Source of the DNA: Steinernema hermaphroditum | Taxonomy: Eukaryota > Nematoda > Chromadorea > Rhabditida > Steinernematidae | Length of the DNA stretch: 64,000 bases | Assembly (NCBI GenBank): GCA_030435675.1 | Contig: CM059624.1 | Coordinates: 5,232,769 to 5,296,768 of the forward strand | Reading direction: 5' to 3' | In this document: piece after piece, positions 24,994-35,547 of the stretch | Layout: each line of letters begins with the position of its first letter | Position numbering within the stretch: position 1 is the first letter of the stretch | The notes under the pieces: generated by a model | The model's database searches: none | The model's input: only the letters and a program-made list of their open reading frames with translations | Told to the model about the DNA's origin: nothing | Program-made: the position numbers and the translations under genes

Positions 24994-25863
24994 TTAGCGG
25001 CGAGTTCCGTCCTCGAAGAAGACTCCTCCGTCGATGGCGCAGTACTTGGGGCAGATACCCTTCTCTCCCTGAGAGCCGGGAGGTCCCTGAGGTCCGGGCT
25101 GGCCAGGCTGTCCGTCGGCTCCAGGAGCTCCGTCGGGTCCGTTGGGTCCCTTGGGTCCAGCGGGTCCGGGCGCACCGTCTTGTCCAGGCTGTCCAGGAGC
25201 ACCAGGAGCTCCCTGCGGTCCAGGCTCTCCGGCGGGTCCGGGCTCTCCGGGCTGAAGAGGCTCGCTCTGGGCGGGGGCACCAGGCTGTCCGTTGGGTCCA
25301 GGGGCTCCAGGCTCTCCAGAAGGTCCGGGAGGTCCCTTGGGTCCGGGCTGGCCAGGGGCGCCATCCTGTCCGGGGTTTCCGCTGGCTCCAGGGGCTCCAG
25401 CATCTCCAGGGGCTCCGGGGGGTCCAGGGGGACCGGCAGGTCCAGCAGGGCAGGGCTTGCAGGGGGGAGGAGTGATGGGCTCGCAGGGCTGGACGGGGGG
25501 ACGGCCAGGGTTTCCGGGAAGACCGGGAGCTCCGGGCTTTCCAGGGCGTCCGGGCTTTCCGGGAGTTCCAGCAGGTCCAGCGGGTCCGGGAAGGCAGCAG
25601 CTGTCACAGCTTCCTCCTTGAACTTGACGGGCGGTACGGTTGCTGGCGACGGGGATGTTCTTGAGCTGGTTGACCTCGCTCCAGATGTCCTTGGCGGATC
25701 CCTTGCAGAAGCTGATCTCGTTGTGCATCTGGCGGCGCACGTGGTGGACGTAGTTGTACACCATGGGGAGGGTGACGCAGACCGAGAGGACGGCCACGAC
25801 CGAGAAGGTGACGGCCGAGTAGGCCACGAAGCGGTAAGCCTTGATTCTTCCTTCGAGATCCAT
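24994..25863 (-). CDS. Cuticle collagen (inverted duplicate)
   Basis: Intronless, 289 residues, convergent with the copy at 22870. It has the same signal-anchor, RTAR processing site, Cys clusters and Gly-X-Y pattern as its twin. The few replacements (CPAGP, GASGN, GEPGAPG) all keep the Gly-X-Y frame and lie mainly in the collagen tracts, and the promoter is also copied. Near-identity of promoter, coding and 3' flank implies either a recent duplication or continuing gene conversion. Both copies look functional. Confidence 0.95.
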   Translation of the reverse strand: MDLEGRIKAYRFVAYSAVTFSVVAVLSVCVTLPMVYNYVHHVRRQMHNEISFCKGSAKDIWSEVNQLKNIPVASNRTARQVQGGSCDSCCLPGPAGPAGTPGKPGRPGKPGAPGLPGNPGRPPVQPCEPITPPPCKPCPAGPAGPPGPPGAPGDAGAPGASGNPGQDGAPGQPGPKGPPGPSGEPGAPGPNGQPGAPAQSEPLQPGEPGPAGEPGPQGAPGAPGQPGQDGAPGPAGPKGPNGPDGAPGADGQPGQPGPQGPPGSQGEKGICPKYCAIDGGVFFEDGTRR

Positions 25864-25899
25864 CGCTGATGAACTGACGATGTACCCGCTTCGCTGTCC

Positions 25900-25905
25900 T
25901 TTATA
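25900..25905 (-). promoter_or_regulatory. TATA box of the right collagen gene
   Basis: TATAAA on the minus strand about 37 bp upstream of the ATG at 25863. Confidence 0.6.
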
Positions 25906-25983
25906 GGGATCTAGTGCGGGGCTAAACTCTGAGAACCTGTTCCCGTGTTTGAAGTTTTTTCCGCGTTCCGGCGCTCTGCGCTT

Positions 25984-26259
25984 TCATATCATATGCGAGT
26001 AACGTTTTCTTCTGTCTTCGTTCCACCGCTTGTCGCTTCGAATGATTAAAGGGAACTCATGGTAACATAAACGCCACCAACGATCTCTGTATCTTCCCAG
26101 TTCGACAGCATTTAACCGTTTCTTTTGCGACTCCTTAAGAAGCTCCTCCGTACACCTATAGAAAGAGCCGCTCCAGGATCTTTGTCCGGTACCGATGGCC
26201 ACAGATCCATCCGCTCTTTCCACAATGCCCATAGAACGTCCTCCACGACTCCGAATCCT
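25984..26259 (-). pseudogene. Minus-strand open frame crossing the repeat border; possible gene 3' end or relic
   Basis: Open frame ending SDKRWNEDRRKRYSHMI-stop at 25984, with upstream text ESQKKRLNAVELGRYRDRWW. The last two dozen or so codons lie inside the inverted-repeat arm and therefore also exist in the left arm (22684-22749), where the rest is missing. No domain is recognised. It could be a chance frame; it is useful mainly as a polarity marker for the duplication. Confidence 0.3.
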
Positions 26260-26432
26260 AGTGCTCCAGCGGCGTCATGCCCCGAGAACTACGCATCCTC
26301 CGCTGAGCCCTCTTCCCCACACATTCGCTTTCGCAGCCTGTTCCACCGTTCGCGCAACTTCCACACCTTCATCACTCTTAATGTTCCGATAATGACTAGT
26401 TAATAAATTAAACCAACACAATAAATTACAAA

Positions 26433-27793
26433 CTACTGCAGCAATACGATATTATTCAACTTCTCGGCGAACGCCTCCATCCCGAAGATCTGCTTCACAC
26501 GGTTGTGGCCCGCAATACCCATCGCAACGACCTTAGAACTGTCGTTGATGCTCTTCTCCATCGCATTGGCAAAGGCTTCGGCCGTCGATTCGCATAAAAA
26601 TCCTGTGACGCCATCTTCCACAGACTCGGTAGGTCCACCAGAATTCACCGCTACAACGCACGTCTTCATGTACATCGCCTCGACAGGTACGATTCCGAAG
26701 TGCTCGTTGTGGGGAGTGTAGAGCACCATGGCCGCCTGACGGTAAAGTTGTATCTTCTCTTGGTCAGCTAAATCAAAAGCTGGACACGTGAAAGGTGGCT
26801 GAACTTACTGGGACTCTTTAGGAAGACTATCTTCTCATCCGGGATATGGAGAGCTTTCGCCTTTTCTCGGAGCTCTTCATAATGCTCTCTATTCTCGACG
26901 TTCAGACGATCGTATCCTCCGGCAACCACAAGGAACGTTTCCGCAAACTGCTTTTCAGAGATTCTTGATTTTAGTACAGCTGAAATGACCGATGCTTATG
27001 AGCACTGCTGACATCAGGCATACCGTATGCCTCCAGTGCCAGATCAACGTTCTTTTTTCGTTCGAAGCGATTGATCGATAAGAAGATGGTCTTCGCTTCA
27101 TCTCCTAAGCATTTCAGCTCAACGGGCTGGCATTCATCGAAGAACGCGGTATTCAGTGATGGATAAAGGATGGTAAGCTGTCGATTTCGTAGTCGCGGGA
27201 GCGTTTCCTTCACAATTCCAGCGGTGAACTTGCTATTCACGCAAATTATGTCCGCTCTAGCCGTCGTCCACTCCTCCACACCGTCGATGAAGAAGCGATA
27301 GAACGATTTGAGGTGTGTTTCGCGCTTGGTCAACAGCTGATCGGGGAAATGACAGTAGAAGAGCACGCGGCCTGAGGAGAACCACTTTAAGATGGGAATG
27401 CACGCCGAGACCTAAGCTAGTTCTGGTGAATTATGATGCGCCAGCTTCTTTTCTACCTGGTCTACGAAGTACACATCTGCCTTGCAGCAGAAACACACAT
27501 AGAAAGCGGCGAGAATCATCTTCACATATGCACACAGGGCCATCATTCGGCCGAAAATCGCGCGAGGGATCCATTGGAAAACTGTCTCAATGTCTGCAAA
27601 GCCCAATTAGACGCGTATACCAATTATCTCGCTTACCCAATGTCGCCGTCTCGGCAAAACAGTGATCAGGGCTGTACTGATTTGTGATCATCTTCACTTG
27701 GTGCCCGTGCCGTTCGAGGGCGACGGCTGCATCGACGACGAGACGCTCGGCGCCGCCGATGCCGAGATCAGGATGCAGGAAGGTGATTCTCAT
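26433..27793 (-). CDS. alg-2: ALG2, alpha-1,3/1,6-mannosyltransferase (GT4)
   Basis: Adds the second and third mannoses to the dolichol-linked oligosaccharide on the cytosolic face of the ER (N-glycosylation). Start ATG 27793 (MRITFLHPDLGIGGAERLVV) follows a TTTTCAG 3' splice site directly upstream, which suits trans-splicing; I prefer it to an in-frame upstream ATG. Diagnostic ALG2 words are GGAERLVVDAAVAL, IPRAIFGRMMALCAY with a membrane-associated loop, VLFYCHFPDQLLTKRE, FLSINRFERKKNVDLALEAY and VVAGGYDRLNVENREHYEEL. The GT4 E-x7-E motif appears as EHFGIVPVE followed by AMYMKTCVVAVNSGGPTESV. It ends LNNIVLLQ-TAG at 26433. About six exons with short introns. Complete. Confidence 0.95.
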
Positions 27794-28042
27794 TTGACTG
27801 GCTGAAAATGGCGTTTCAGGTGATAAATGCAACTTAAAATATCGCGCGTGTTTTCCACGTGGCGAAAACGCCCAAACATAAATAATTCGCAATAATTGTC
27901 TGCAAATTGCATCATTGGTCAGTCAGAAGCAACTTTTGTATATAGTATAAGTGATTTAAGCGATTTGAGCAAAATTACACTCTATTCGTTGAAAACTATG
28001 GCCTGTAAGCACAAAAATAAACCAAAAAATAAGCAACTGAAC

Positions 28043-28381
28043 ATGCGAACATTCATAGTTTTTGTGGTCTTTGCGACTGCGAGCGCCAGTGCCAACGTCA
28101 TTCGCTTGCCTTCAAATGAATTATCGGCAGCGAGAGGGGGCAGTTCATCCACAATCTCTGAAATCTGGACCAAAATACCAGAAGAGAAGAAGGTGGCAAG
28201 ACTGGAATTGGAATCTCTGCTACAGTTTGATGTACTCAAAAGCGGCTCTTCCAGAAGAACTGTTTATCGATTTTTAGGGGACATAGGATTGCTGCGCAAG
28301 AGAATGAATTTTATTGTTTATTGTTCTGCGCTATATAATAAAGCTACGCAAAAAAAGTCCACAGAAGACATGGATTTGTGA
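28043..28381 (+). CDS. Putative small secreted protein
   Basis: 112-residue frame starting MRTFIVFVVFATASASA (signal-peptide-like), followed by a mature chain without Cys (ELSAARGGSSSTISEIW, KVARLELESLLQFDVLKS). A TATA-like TATATAGTATAAG lies at about 27939. An AATAAA occurs inside the frame near 28336, so the true 3' end may differ and an intron may be missing from this reading. It is divergent from ALG2. No recognised family. Confidence 0.4.
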   Translation: MRTFIVFVVFATASASANVIRLPSNELSAARGGSSSTISEIWTKIPEEKKVARLELESLLQFDVLKSGSSRRTVYRFLGDIGLLRKRMNFIVYCSALYNKATQKKSTEDMDL

Positions 28382-28803
28382 ATATAGGTGCGGAAATATG
28401 CAGGAAATGCAACCCAAACGACGGACAGAACACTCAACGATAAAAAAACCACTCGTAAACAATCACGAGAAAGGTATTGAACTTAAGATAGACAATACGA
28501 CGCACTTAAACTCTAGACGCTGGAAAAGAGTATATAGCTACAGACGAGACTTATTCGGGACCAAACAAAGACGAAGCGAGAGGAGCGCGGGCGATCGCTG
28601 ACCGGTCCGAACCTGGGAAGGCTGCGTTTGAATGATCGGAGAGCCACTTCATGTTATGATATTCAGCCATGATGAAATTACTTCCTCATTGCGACGGCGG
28701 GTTGGTTCTGGGACGGGTTCCATTGACGGAGTCGCTACCGTGTGTTTACCGTACGTTCGGTGCGTTTTGTTCAGCATAGTTTCTTGCAGGATAAGTGCCT
28801 TCA
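28382..28803. other. Intergenic, upstream of VPS33
   Basis: No gene seen. A purine-rich stretch lies at 28550-28600. A TTTCTTGCAG 3' splice site at about 28788, shortly before the VPS33 ATG, may be a trans-splice acceptor. Confidence 0.4.
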
Positions 28804-30675
28804 ATGGCATCCAGGCAGCGCGGCTTTGCCGGCCTCATCAGCAACCACAACCGCAGCGTCCTGTTTTCGGTCCTTGCCGACGTGCCTGGGGAGAAAGCAA
28901 TCATCTGGGATGAACCTCTCATTCGCCGATTCCACACTGTGAGTTCTCTCCTCTCACGAACATTTTAACTCTCTCCTTTCAGGTTGCGACGAATTCAGAA
29001 CTGCAAGAGGAAGGCGTTGTGCAGAATTCGAAGCTGAACGCGAAGGCTTTGGACTATATACGCCAGCTCGTCTTCATCATACAAGATACGCGAAAGACTC
29101 AGCTCAAACTCCAGAGTTATTTTACAGCTTTGGACGAAGGCCATAGCGTTAGTATTTGTCTCGTTAAATCCGAAATGACGCTTCACTTTTCAGATATACG
29201 TGTACGTTGTGCCTCGCGTTTCCCAGAAGCTCCTTGAATGGATCAAGAGCTTACGACATACAGTGAAGCACCTGGCTGGAACACTTCGCTTCGTCCGCTC
29301 AATTCCGATCTACGGGTTCTCAGCTCCGCATCAGTCACCGGACGTGGTGACGATGCACGTGGACGATGTCATCCCGCGCGTACAACGCAACTGCTGGTCG
29401 ACATTGCACAGATGTGCAGAAGCTGTCCTCGAACTAAAATTGATGATGCCGCGACGACCAAAAGTGCTCTGTTATGGAAAATGGTCAAAACTGGTTGCCA
29501 ACATAGTGGAGAGCCGCCGTTCAGAAGAGGAAGATGTCCACGATCCAGGGAACTCCGAACAAGATAGCCGCTTCGCGTTCGACGAAGTCGTCATTATCGA
29601 CCGCCGCCTGGACCTGCTGACCCCGCTAATATTTCAAAGGACCCACGGAGGAGCGATCGATGAACTGTACGGATATTCTGACGACGGCGTGAACCAGTTT
29701 GAAGAGGCGAAGTTTGCATTGGAACCTCAAGCCAAGGGCGAGGTCTCCGTATCCTTCAACAAGCCCACGTTTGAAGAATTGCGTGACGAAACAATTGTCA
29801 GCTTCGGGACCAAAGTCCAGGAAATGGTCGCCAACTTGAAGACTCGGCAGGCGGTGAGCTGACTATACACATGGATAATACTAATCATCTTATTTGCAGC
29901 TCAAGGACACTATCAAGTCAAGCATGGAGCTGCGATACTTCACAAGCTATGAACTTCCTCGTATCATAGAAGAGAGGAAGCTGCTCAGCCATCAAACTCG
30001 CCTGGCTGAAATGATTCAAACAAAGCTGCACAGCGATTTCATGCATGATTATCTGCTGTGTGAATGTGGTTCGTGGTGCGTCCTGTGTGCTAATGTGTTT
30101 TCTGCAGATATCCTGGAGAAGCCTCGCGACGTTGTCATTCCATTTATCGAGGACAGCATCATAGCCGCGGAGGACATCGTCTTTGTGATCAGGCTCATTT
30201 GCCTGCAGTCGCATATGGTCAACGGACTGCGTCAGGAAACACTGAACGCGTACAGAAAGCTACTGGTCGATGTTAGTGCCGATTTCATGACTCACTTAAA
30301 TGAACTTTTGCTTTGCAGAGCTATGGCTACACAGCTGTCTGTTGGATGGTGAAGCTGCAAGATGCCGGGATCTTGAAAGCGGCAGAGCAGAGCTCCATCT
30401 CGTCGTTCCTGTCAAGGTTGTCAATCGGCAAAGCAGATGGCCTTCCTGACGGCTGGGAATCGGAATTGGTGAACCAAGTGCGTCAGTCCAGAGTGGACTC
30501 GGACGTTGGCGATGCGAGAGCCACAGGAAGCTACAAGACACTGTTGTTCGTTATCGGAGGGCTCACGGTTACGGAGGTCGGGAAGCTGCGATTAGAGTTC
30601 CCGGATTTGGATGCAATATACGTAACGAACCTGACCACTGGTTCTGATCTTATAACCAGTTTCATAGATTGTTAA
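28804..30675 (+). CDS. vps-33.1: VPS33 (Sec1/Munc18 family subunit of HOPS/CORVET), VPS33A-like
   Basis: SM protein that binds SNAREs and drives endosome-lysosome fusion within HOPS/CORVET. Start MASRQRGFAGLISNHNRSVL, then KAIIWDEPLIRRFHT at a GTGAGT donor. Further exons contain LDYIRQLVFIIQDTRKTQ, YVVPRVSQKLLEWIK, and the diagnostic Sec1 block EVVIIDRRLDLLTPLIFQR followed by GGAIDELYGYSDDG. Then come VVIPFIEDSIIAAEDIVFVI, RLICLQSHMVNGLRQETL, SYGYTAVCWMVKLQDAGIL and the C-terminal strand TLLFVIGGLTVTEVGKLRLE. It ends FIDC-TAA at 30675. Introns are 40-50 bp; one (about 30062-30107) is a multiple of three and reads through. DLLTPL and AIDELYG fit VPS33A better than VPS33B. Confidence 0.92.
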
Positions 30676-31143
30676 TTTCATCTGTAATTTCTGTAGTTTA
30701 TGTTTTTATGTAGTTTAAATAGTTTGTAACGTTTTGTTCATTCTGCTTTCTTGGAGCATCGGTATGAACTGCGAGGAAAATCGCTGGGGGGTCGGGGCTG
30801 TCTCCCGTAAGGATCTCGGAGATGTGTGGCGTCGGACCCGCGAAGGAGCTCCTTTGGAGTAGGGAAGGGGTTCCAGAGCAGCGGCCTTTAGAGAAGCAGC
30901 TGGGTCGTCTGTTGTTCATAACGGATATTTGGGAATGGTGCTGCTCAAAAAAAACTGCTCAGTTCCCTGGATCTCGGAGCTGTCGAGGCAGAGTAGTAGA
31001 GAAGTCTCTCGAGAGGTCGGTGAAGGAATCGCAAGATTAGAACTCTACCGAGCTACTGACAGATCCTGGGGATAGAGACGGAGAGCATAATCACCGGATG
31101 CGGTGATGTTCGGAAGATGCAGATTGAGTGGAATGGGAAGCTC
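30676..31143. other. Intergenic between VPS33 and the foldback element
   Basis: GC-rich 30740-31100 with a few open frames but no domain. A short hairpin ATCACCG-GATG-CGGTGAT lies at about 31090-31107. Confidence 0.4.
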
Positions 31144-31656
31144 ACAAGGGAACATCCCCAAGTGTCCGACGAGTTAGGAGCTGAGATGTGGCGCGGCTTG
31201 TAGACGGTCTTCTAACTAAGAAAACGCACATAATCTCATCGGCCATAAATCAGTCGGGCTACCATAAAGATGGTCATGAAGTTGCAAGGTCTCCTGGTGC
31301 GATGTCCCTGACTAGTCAGAATATACGGTATTTTTGTCCGATTTTGGACGGGGTTTTTAAGGATTTCGGCATTTAGAGCCAAAATTAACATTACCAGTTA
31401 ACAACCATGTTCTTTTAGCAAGAAAAGGGGTCAAAAAATGACAAAAAACTGACAAAAAACTGACAAAAATACCGTATATTCTGACTAGTCAGGGACATCG
31501 CACCAGGAGACCTTGCAACTTCATGACCATCTTTATGGTAGCCCGACTGATTTATGGCCGATGAGATTATGTGCGTTTTCTTAGTTAGAAGACCGTCTAC
31601 AAGCCGCGCCACATCTCAGCTCCTAACTCGTCGGGCACTTGGGGATGTTCCCTTGT
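31144..31656. mobile_element. Foldback (palindromic) element, 195-bp arms
   Basis: Left arm 31144-31338 and right arm 31462-31656 are reverse complements along 195 bp, with one mismatch noticed near the outer end. The 123-bp loop carries three direct copies of a GACAAAAA(A)CT-type unit near its right side. Outer ends read ACAAGGGAACATCCCC. Each arm contains the same short frame (MARLVDGLLTKKTHIISS), an artefact of symmetry. No transposase. No obvious target-site duplication beyond the arms. Any transcript through it would form a long double-stranded stem. Confidence 0.85.
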
Positions 31657-32018
31657 CAGTGCGCGGGTCCTAGAGCGAAGTCTTTTGAACCACCCGCTCG
31701 CTGGGCTATCGCGCGATAAGGTTGAGCGACCGCTCTTTCCCCGTCGTTGTGCAAAATTCTGAGATTGAGTCTGTTCATCGATTTCTGTTCAGACTTGTCT
31801 GGAATGTCTGGTCTGCCTCTGTAAATAGAAGCTCATCTAATGTGGTGTAGACTCTGCCTAGAGTGTCTGCATCCAGGCAACGCACATCTCTGCGTTCCTT
31901 TATCTCTTTTCTGTCATAGTCTCTTTGTCTTTCTGTCTGTTATTTTGTCTCTGTCTGCAGGCTTCAAAAGTCCTTATTTCATCGCTGTTTACGTGTTTAC
32001 TTTTTACAGTGAGTCGCG
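31657..32018. other. Promoter-side region of the 32019 gene
   Basis: No coding signal; pyrimidine-rich (CTGTCT/CTTTGTC words) at 31870-31970. A TTTTTACAG 3' splice site at 32001-32009 lies just before the ATG and may be a trans-splice acceptor. Confidence 0.4.
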
Positions 32019-34079
32019 ATGTCGAGAATAGCAGCAACACTAGCCCTCATCCTAACGCTACTAACCGGTGCTGCTGCGACTGTGGCTTCAAAAGCCAGGG
32101 ATGAAGCCACTCTAGCCCGGTGTCTGGCTGGATGCGCTGTTCGCGTAAGCGACGTTTGGATGATACATGTACTGATCGTTCCTTTCTAGTTCGTACCGAA
32201 CAGAACCGTTGAAAGAAGACTGCTCTCTGGTGAAACACGGACCGAACGTGATGACGCGAACGAGCAATACCATCTGGTAAGCTGTTCTCGATAGGTTGCA
32301 TGAATGATGTGATGTTTTCCAGTGTTCTCTTGGGTGCAACATGCCCGTATTTGCAGGACCGTTCAGCAGTGTGCTCGTAGGAAGGGAGCTATATCAGCAA
32401 GCAAAAGAACTGCCGATGGAGGAGTTGCCGCAAATACTCAGCCGCGTCGATCCCGTTTGCGTGAAGGCCATGGATGACTCGACCACATTGTTACTGGCCT
32501 TGGATTTGTTGGACAAGCACCATGCTAGTCCATACATATGCCGCATGGATGTCTGGGCGAAAACTCTGGCCACATCAGAACCTACGATTGTGCATTCCGA
32601 ATATGTATGCACGGATTCCAGAAATCTTGATCATAGTAATTTGTTGCAGACGATGAAGCCCCACTACTCGCTGAAACACAAGTTACAACCGCAAGCCTCG
32701 TACCAGTTCCGAGTGAACTGCTACTCGTTCGATGGCAAACTCGGTCAGCAGGTGCAGTCTGAGTGGTTTTTGAGCGATCAGCTCGTACCCTCCACAACTC
32801 CGTTGAACATCGTGCTGGACCGTGAAGAGTCCGTTGATGGACATGTTTCGTCTCTGTTGAGTTGGAACAAACCGTCTGGGTCACTGCCGTTCTGCGAACA
32901 GAGGATGTACCTCACATCCAAGCAAACACAAATGCGCATAGTCGAATTGGTTAGTGTGGCGCTCTGAAAGTGGTTGGTCAAAGGATCTATTTCAGGACGA
33001 ATCGAGGAGAATAAACCTCAGCAAGCTGAATTTCGAAACGGATTATTTGCTGAAAATTGTTCCAGAGAAAGGAGATCCGAGAGAAACCCGCGGACTAAAG
33101 TTCACAACCGGAGCGTGCCACAAACTGTCAAACCGTTCTGAGTTCTGCCTTCCTCATGGAGTGCGTTCACTCCACGCTTTCCATGACGCTCCGACTGATC
33201 GGCTATTTATCGCATGGAGCTACACCGAAGCAGAGTCCGCAGAGGATATCTCGTTCTTGGTAACTGTCCGGCTTGGAGCTCGTGTAATCCACGAAGAGGT
33301 TGTGAAGAGAGTATGCACCGCTCCATGCAAACTTTTCCATCTTATGTGTACTGTTTAAGACGGATCGGACTGCGTTTGTCAATCTCGACCATCGCAGCGG
33401 GAACTACGAAATCGATGTAGTCGTGATCGACTTGAAGAACCGTCGCTCGCCTCCCAGTGTTACCAAGTTTGTGCCGCCAAACAACCGCGGCCACTGGGTT
33501 GGTGCAATACATGGATTGTACGAGTGAATGATCTCTTTGTTTGCAGATCTTGACATTACTAGCCGTCAGCATCGGTCTTGTTATTATTCTGCTGCTTGTT
33601 ACTTCCTTGGCTTTTGGCTATTATATTCGAAACCGAAGTCTGCTACGGTTTTCTGTTTCTGTGTGGTGATTTTTTTGTTTCAGATCGTGAAGCTCCCCAA
33701 ACCGATGAAACTCACCTTATGGAGGCGGGCGCTGAAGCGGCTTCCCAGGAAACTGTGGAACCGACTATGTACTTCTCAACACCACTGAACCGAATCAAAG
33801 TAAACGCTCAGCCGAAATCGTGTTTCCGCAACACAAACCGAGAAGTCATAAGTGAAATCGGCTCGTCGTCGTCTCTACCTAAACTTGTATGACCCATGTC
33901 AAAGATTAAGTGGTCAGTAGATGTCTGTTTAGGATCTATCCACTTCGTTGAACGGCAACGAAAAGTACTTCCGCTTCCCGATAATTGAAACTCCGACTGC
34001 TTCCGAAGATGGGTTTAAAGTGGCGCATCTACCCGATGGCAGGAGGGTTACCGTCCCGAGGATAGGGACCTATATATAA
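32019..34079 (+). CDS. Type I single-pass membrane protein, receptor-like, possible fibronectin-III ectodomain
   Basis: The start ATG 32019 encodes a signal peptide (MSRIAATLALILTLLTGAAA). A Cys pair, CLAGC, ends exon 1; after two short introns CSLGC follows. The ectodomain (about 450 residues) has a beta-rich text: YICRMDVWAKTLATSEPTIV, SYQFRVNCYSFDGKLGQQV, SLLSWNKPSGSLPFCEQ, and TDYLLKIVPEKGDP. This resembles FN3-type modules; the early Cys-rich part plus FN3 recalls anosmin, but that is weak. One TM is encoded at about 33546-33635 (LAVSIGLVIILLLVTSLAFG). The cytoplasmic tail continues REAPQTDETHLMEAGAEAAS and ends TVPRIGTYI-TAA (34077-34079). The donor after the TM exon is uncertain. Ligand unknown; no kinase or other catalytic domain. 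Confidence 0.7.
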
Positions 34080-34647
34080 TCAAATTAATAACCGTTAATA
34101 ACCGTCATTGCAAATGCTGTTGTATATTCGTTCGTCAAGCTCTTTCACGTTTTATATATGTTGACCACAGCGCGTGTATTCGCTTTATTCGTGTCCATTC
34201 AATGGGATAAATTCTTCTCTATCGTGTGGAGTATGAGCTGGTGTACGGGATTAAGGGTTTGGAGATCCTTGCGGAGGTGCTACCTAGCCTTCTAGAGCTT
34301 CTGGGAGTTTGTGTGACTTATCTGAAATCCGCAGTAGAGGAATGGTCGCGTCAGTGGTCAACAAATCCAGACAAAAGAGTCTATGTCATGCACTCCTTGC
34401 TTTCAGACCTGTCTGGGGTTTCCCAGACAGCGCGCCTTTTGGCGTTTTTCAAACCGAAGTGCTTTCCGAAGACTGTGGTGAGATGCTTTCTACTTTTACA
34501 AAGCGCTCTTGTTTTACGTGTTCATCATTCGTCGTCGTTTCTGTAGTGCATTTGCGCAATTGTTCGCGTTAACCTTGTGCGTGTTGCTCGTCTGATCGTG
34601 ATTCCTTTGGTGTACTACAGCAGCTAACAGCTTCTCTGTTTCAGAAA
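34080..34647. other. Intergenic, 570 bp
   Basis: Short overlapping open frames at 34226-34570 have no recognisable domain and are probably chance. A CTCTGTTTCAG site ends just before the next ATG. Confidence 0.4.
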
Positions 34648-35547
34648 ATGGTTATTCTCTACATAAAGAATGCGCGCCAGATCGACGGCGACGTCAACAT
34701 CAACGGCCAATCGCTGCGCGTCGACCGCCTGATCGCATCAGGATCGCGCATGAACGTGTATGTAGCGTACTGTGAGGGACGCTCGTACATCGTGAAGCAG
34801 ATCCTGGTGCTTGAGCGCCAGCAATGGCCATGCGTGCGCCACGAGGTGAGCGTGCAGCGGGAGCTCGAAGAGCATCCCAACGTCGTTAAGATTTTGGGAG
34901 AAAGAGGTTTCTCCGAGCATGCGTCGGCCGAGGGAATTGCCGGCCAGCACTTGCTCCTTTTGGAGCGCGCCATGTATGGCGACGTTGAGGACGTTGTCCG
35001 CAAGTTCGGACGTTTCGAGTACAAAACCGCCTGGAAGTTTTTTGGCCAAATTGTATCGGTCATAGGCGAGATGCACCGTAATGGTTACTACCATGGCGGG
35101 GTTGCCCCGCGAAATGTGTTCGTTTTTTCGAAAAAGTTGTGCAAAGTAGGCGATTTTGGAAACGGGAACAAACTTGTTCCCGAGTTCTTCAATAGCCAGC
35201 GTATCACCGTGAAGGAGATACGTGATCTCCTGGGAGCTGTTGACACGCTCGTCTCCATGTTGCTCGGCAGGGAACCGTGGTCTGTAAAGCATCACGATTC
35301 GGAAGAGTATCAAGATTTTGTAGGCGTAGAACAACCCGAGGACTACGAAAGGTTTGTAGCCAAGTATCCTGATTGGGGCAGTGTCATGTACATGGGTGAT
35401 TTCTGGTACATTAGAAAGTTCTACTGGGAGAATGATTCTGGGGCCTTCTTCAACATTCCAATCCCGGTTGAGTACGGAAAGCTCCGGGCCGACGAACTCA
35501 GGGAATTTGGCCAGATCAATGTTCCAAAGCCCATTTTTGATGATTAG
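34648..35547 (+). CDS. Single-exon protein kinase-like protein, predicted pseudokinase
   Basis: 299 residues, no intron, ATG immediately after a TTTCAG site. The kinase fold is recognisable. The Gly-loop is degenerate (IASGSRMNVYVAY). The beta3 Lys is K50 (YIVKQI). An alpha-C stretch is EVSVQRELEEHPNVVKI, and a hinge follows LLLLERAMYGDVEDVV. The catalytic loop is HGGVAPRN at 149-156, where HRDLKPEN is expected: the proton-acceptor Asp is Gly151 and the loop Lys is Ala153, while Asn156 is kept. Metal-binding DFG is present (D169-G171). The C-lobe is shorter than usual and lacks a clear APE. By these residues it should bind nucleotide poorly or be catalytically dead. It lies between two surface-protein genes. 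Confidence 0.8.
   Translation: MVILYIKNARQIDGDVNINGQSLRVDRLIASGSRMNVYVAYCEGRSYIVKQILVLERQQWPCVRHEVSVQRELEEHPNVVKILGERGFSEHASAEGIAGQHLLLLERAMYGDVEDVVRKFGRFEYKTAWKFFGQIVSVIGEMHRNGYYHGGVAPRNVFVFSKKLCKVGDFGNGNKLVPEFFNSQRITVKEIRDLLGAVDTLVSMLLGREPWSVKHHDSEEYQDFVGVEQPEDYERFVAKYPDWGSVMYMGDFWYIRKFYWENDSGAFFNIPIPVEYGKLRADELREFGQINVPKPIFDD

Larger units (their letters stand above)
24752..26051 (-). repeat. Right arm of the 1.3-kb inverted repeat
   Basis: Reverse-complement partner of 22682-23979, from GGAACTTTGTTG (24752) to the outer end CGAATGATTAAAG (about 26051). A minus-strand open frame crosses the outer border here (see 25984-26259), whereas in the left arm the same frame is cut at the border. 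Confidence 0.9.

Noticed and set aside
22864..25869. Ser/Gly/Arg-rich and Pro/Leu-rich long frames in other phases over the collagens
   Set aside because: Products of the Gly-Pro codon repeat in antisense or shifted frames.
31188..31612. Identical short ORFs on both strands
   Set aside because: Created by the foldback symmetry, not evidence of a gene.
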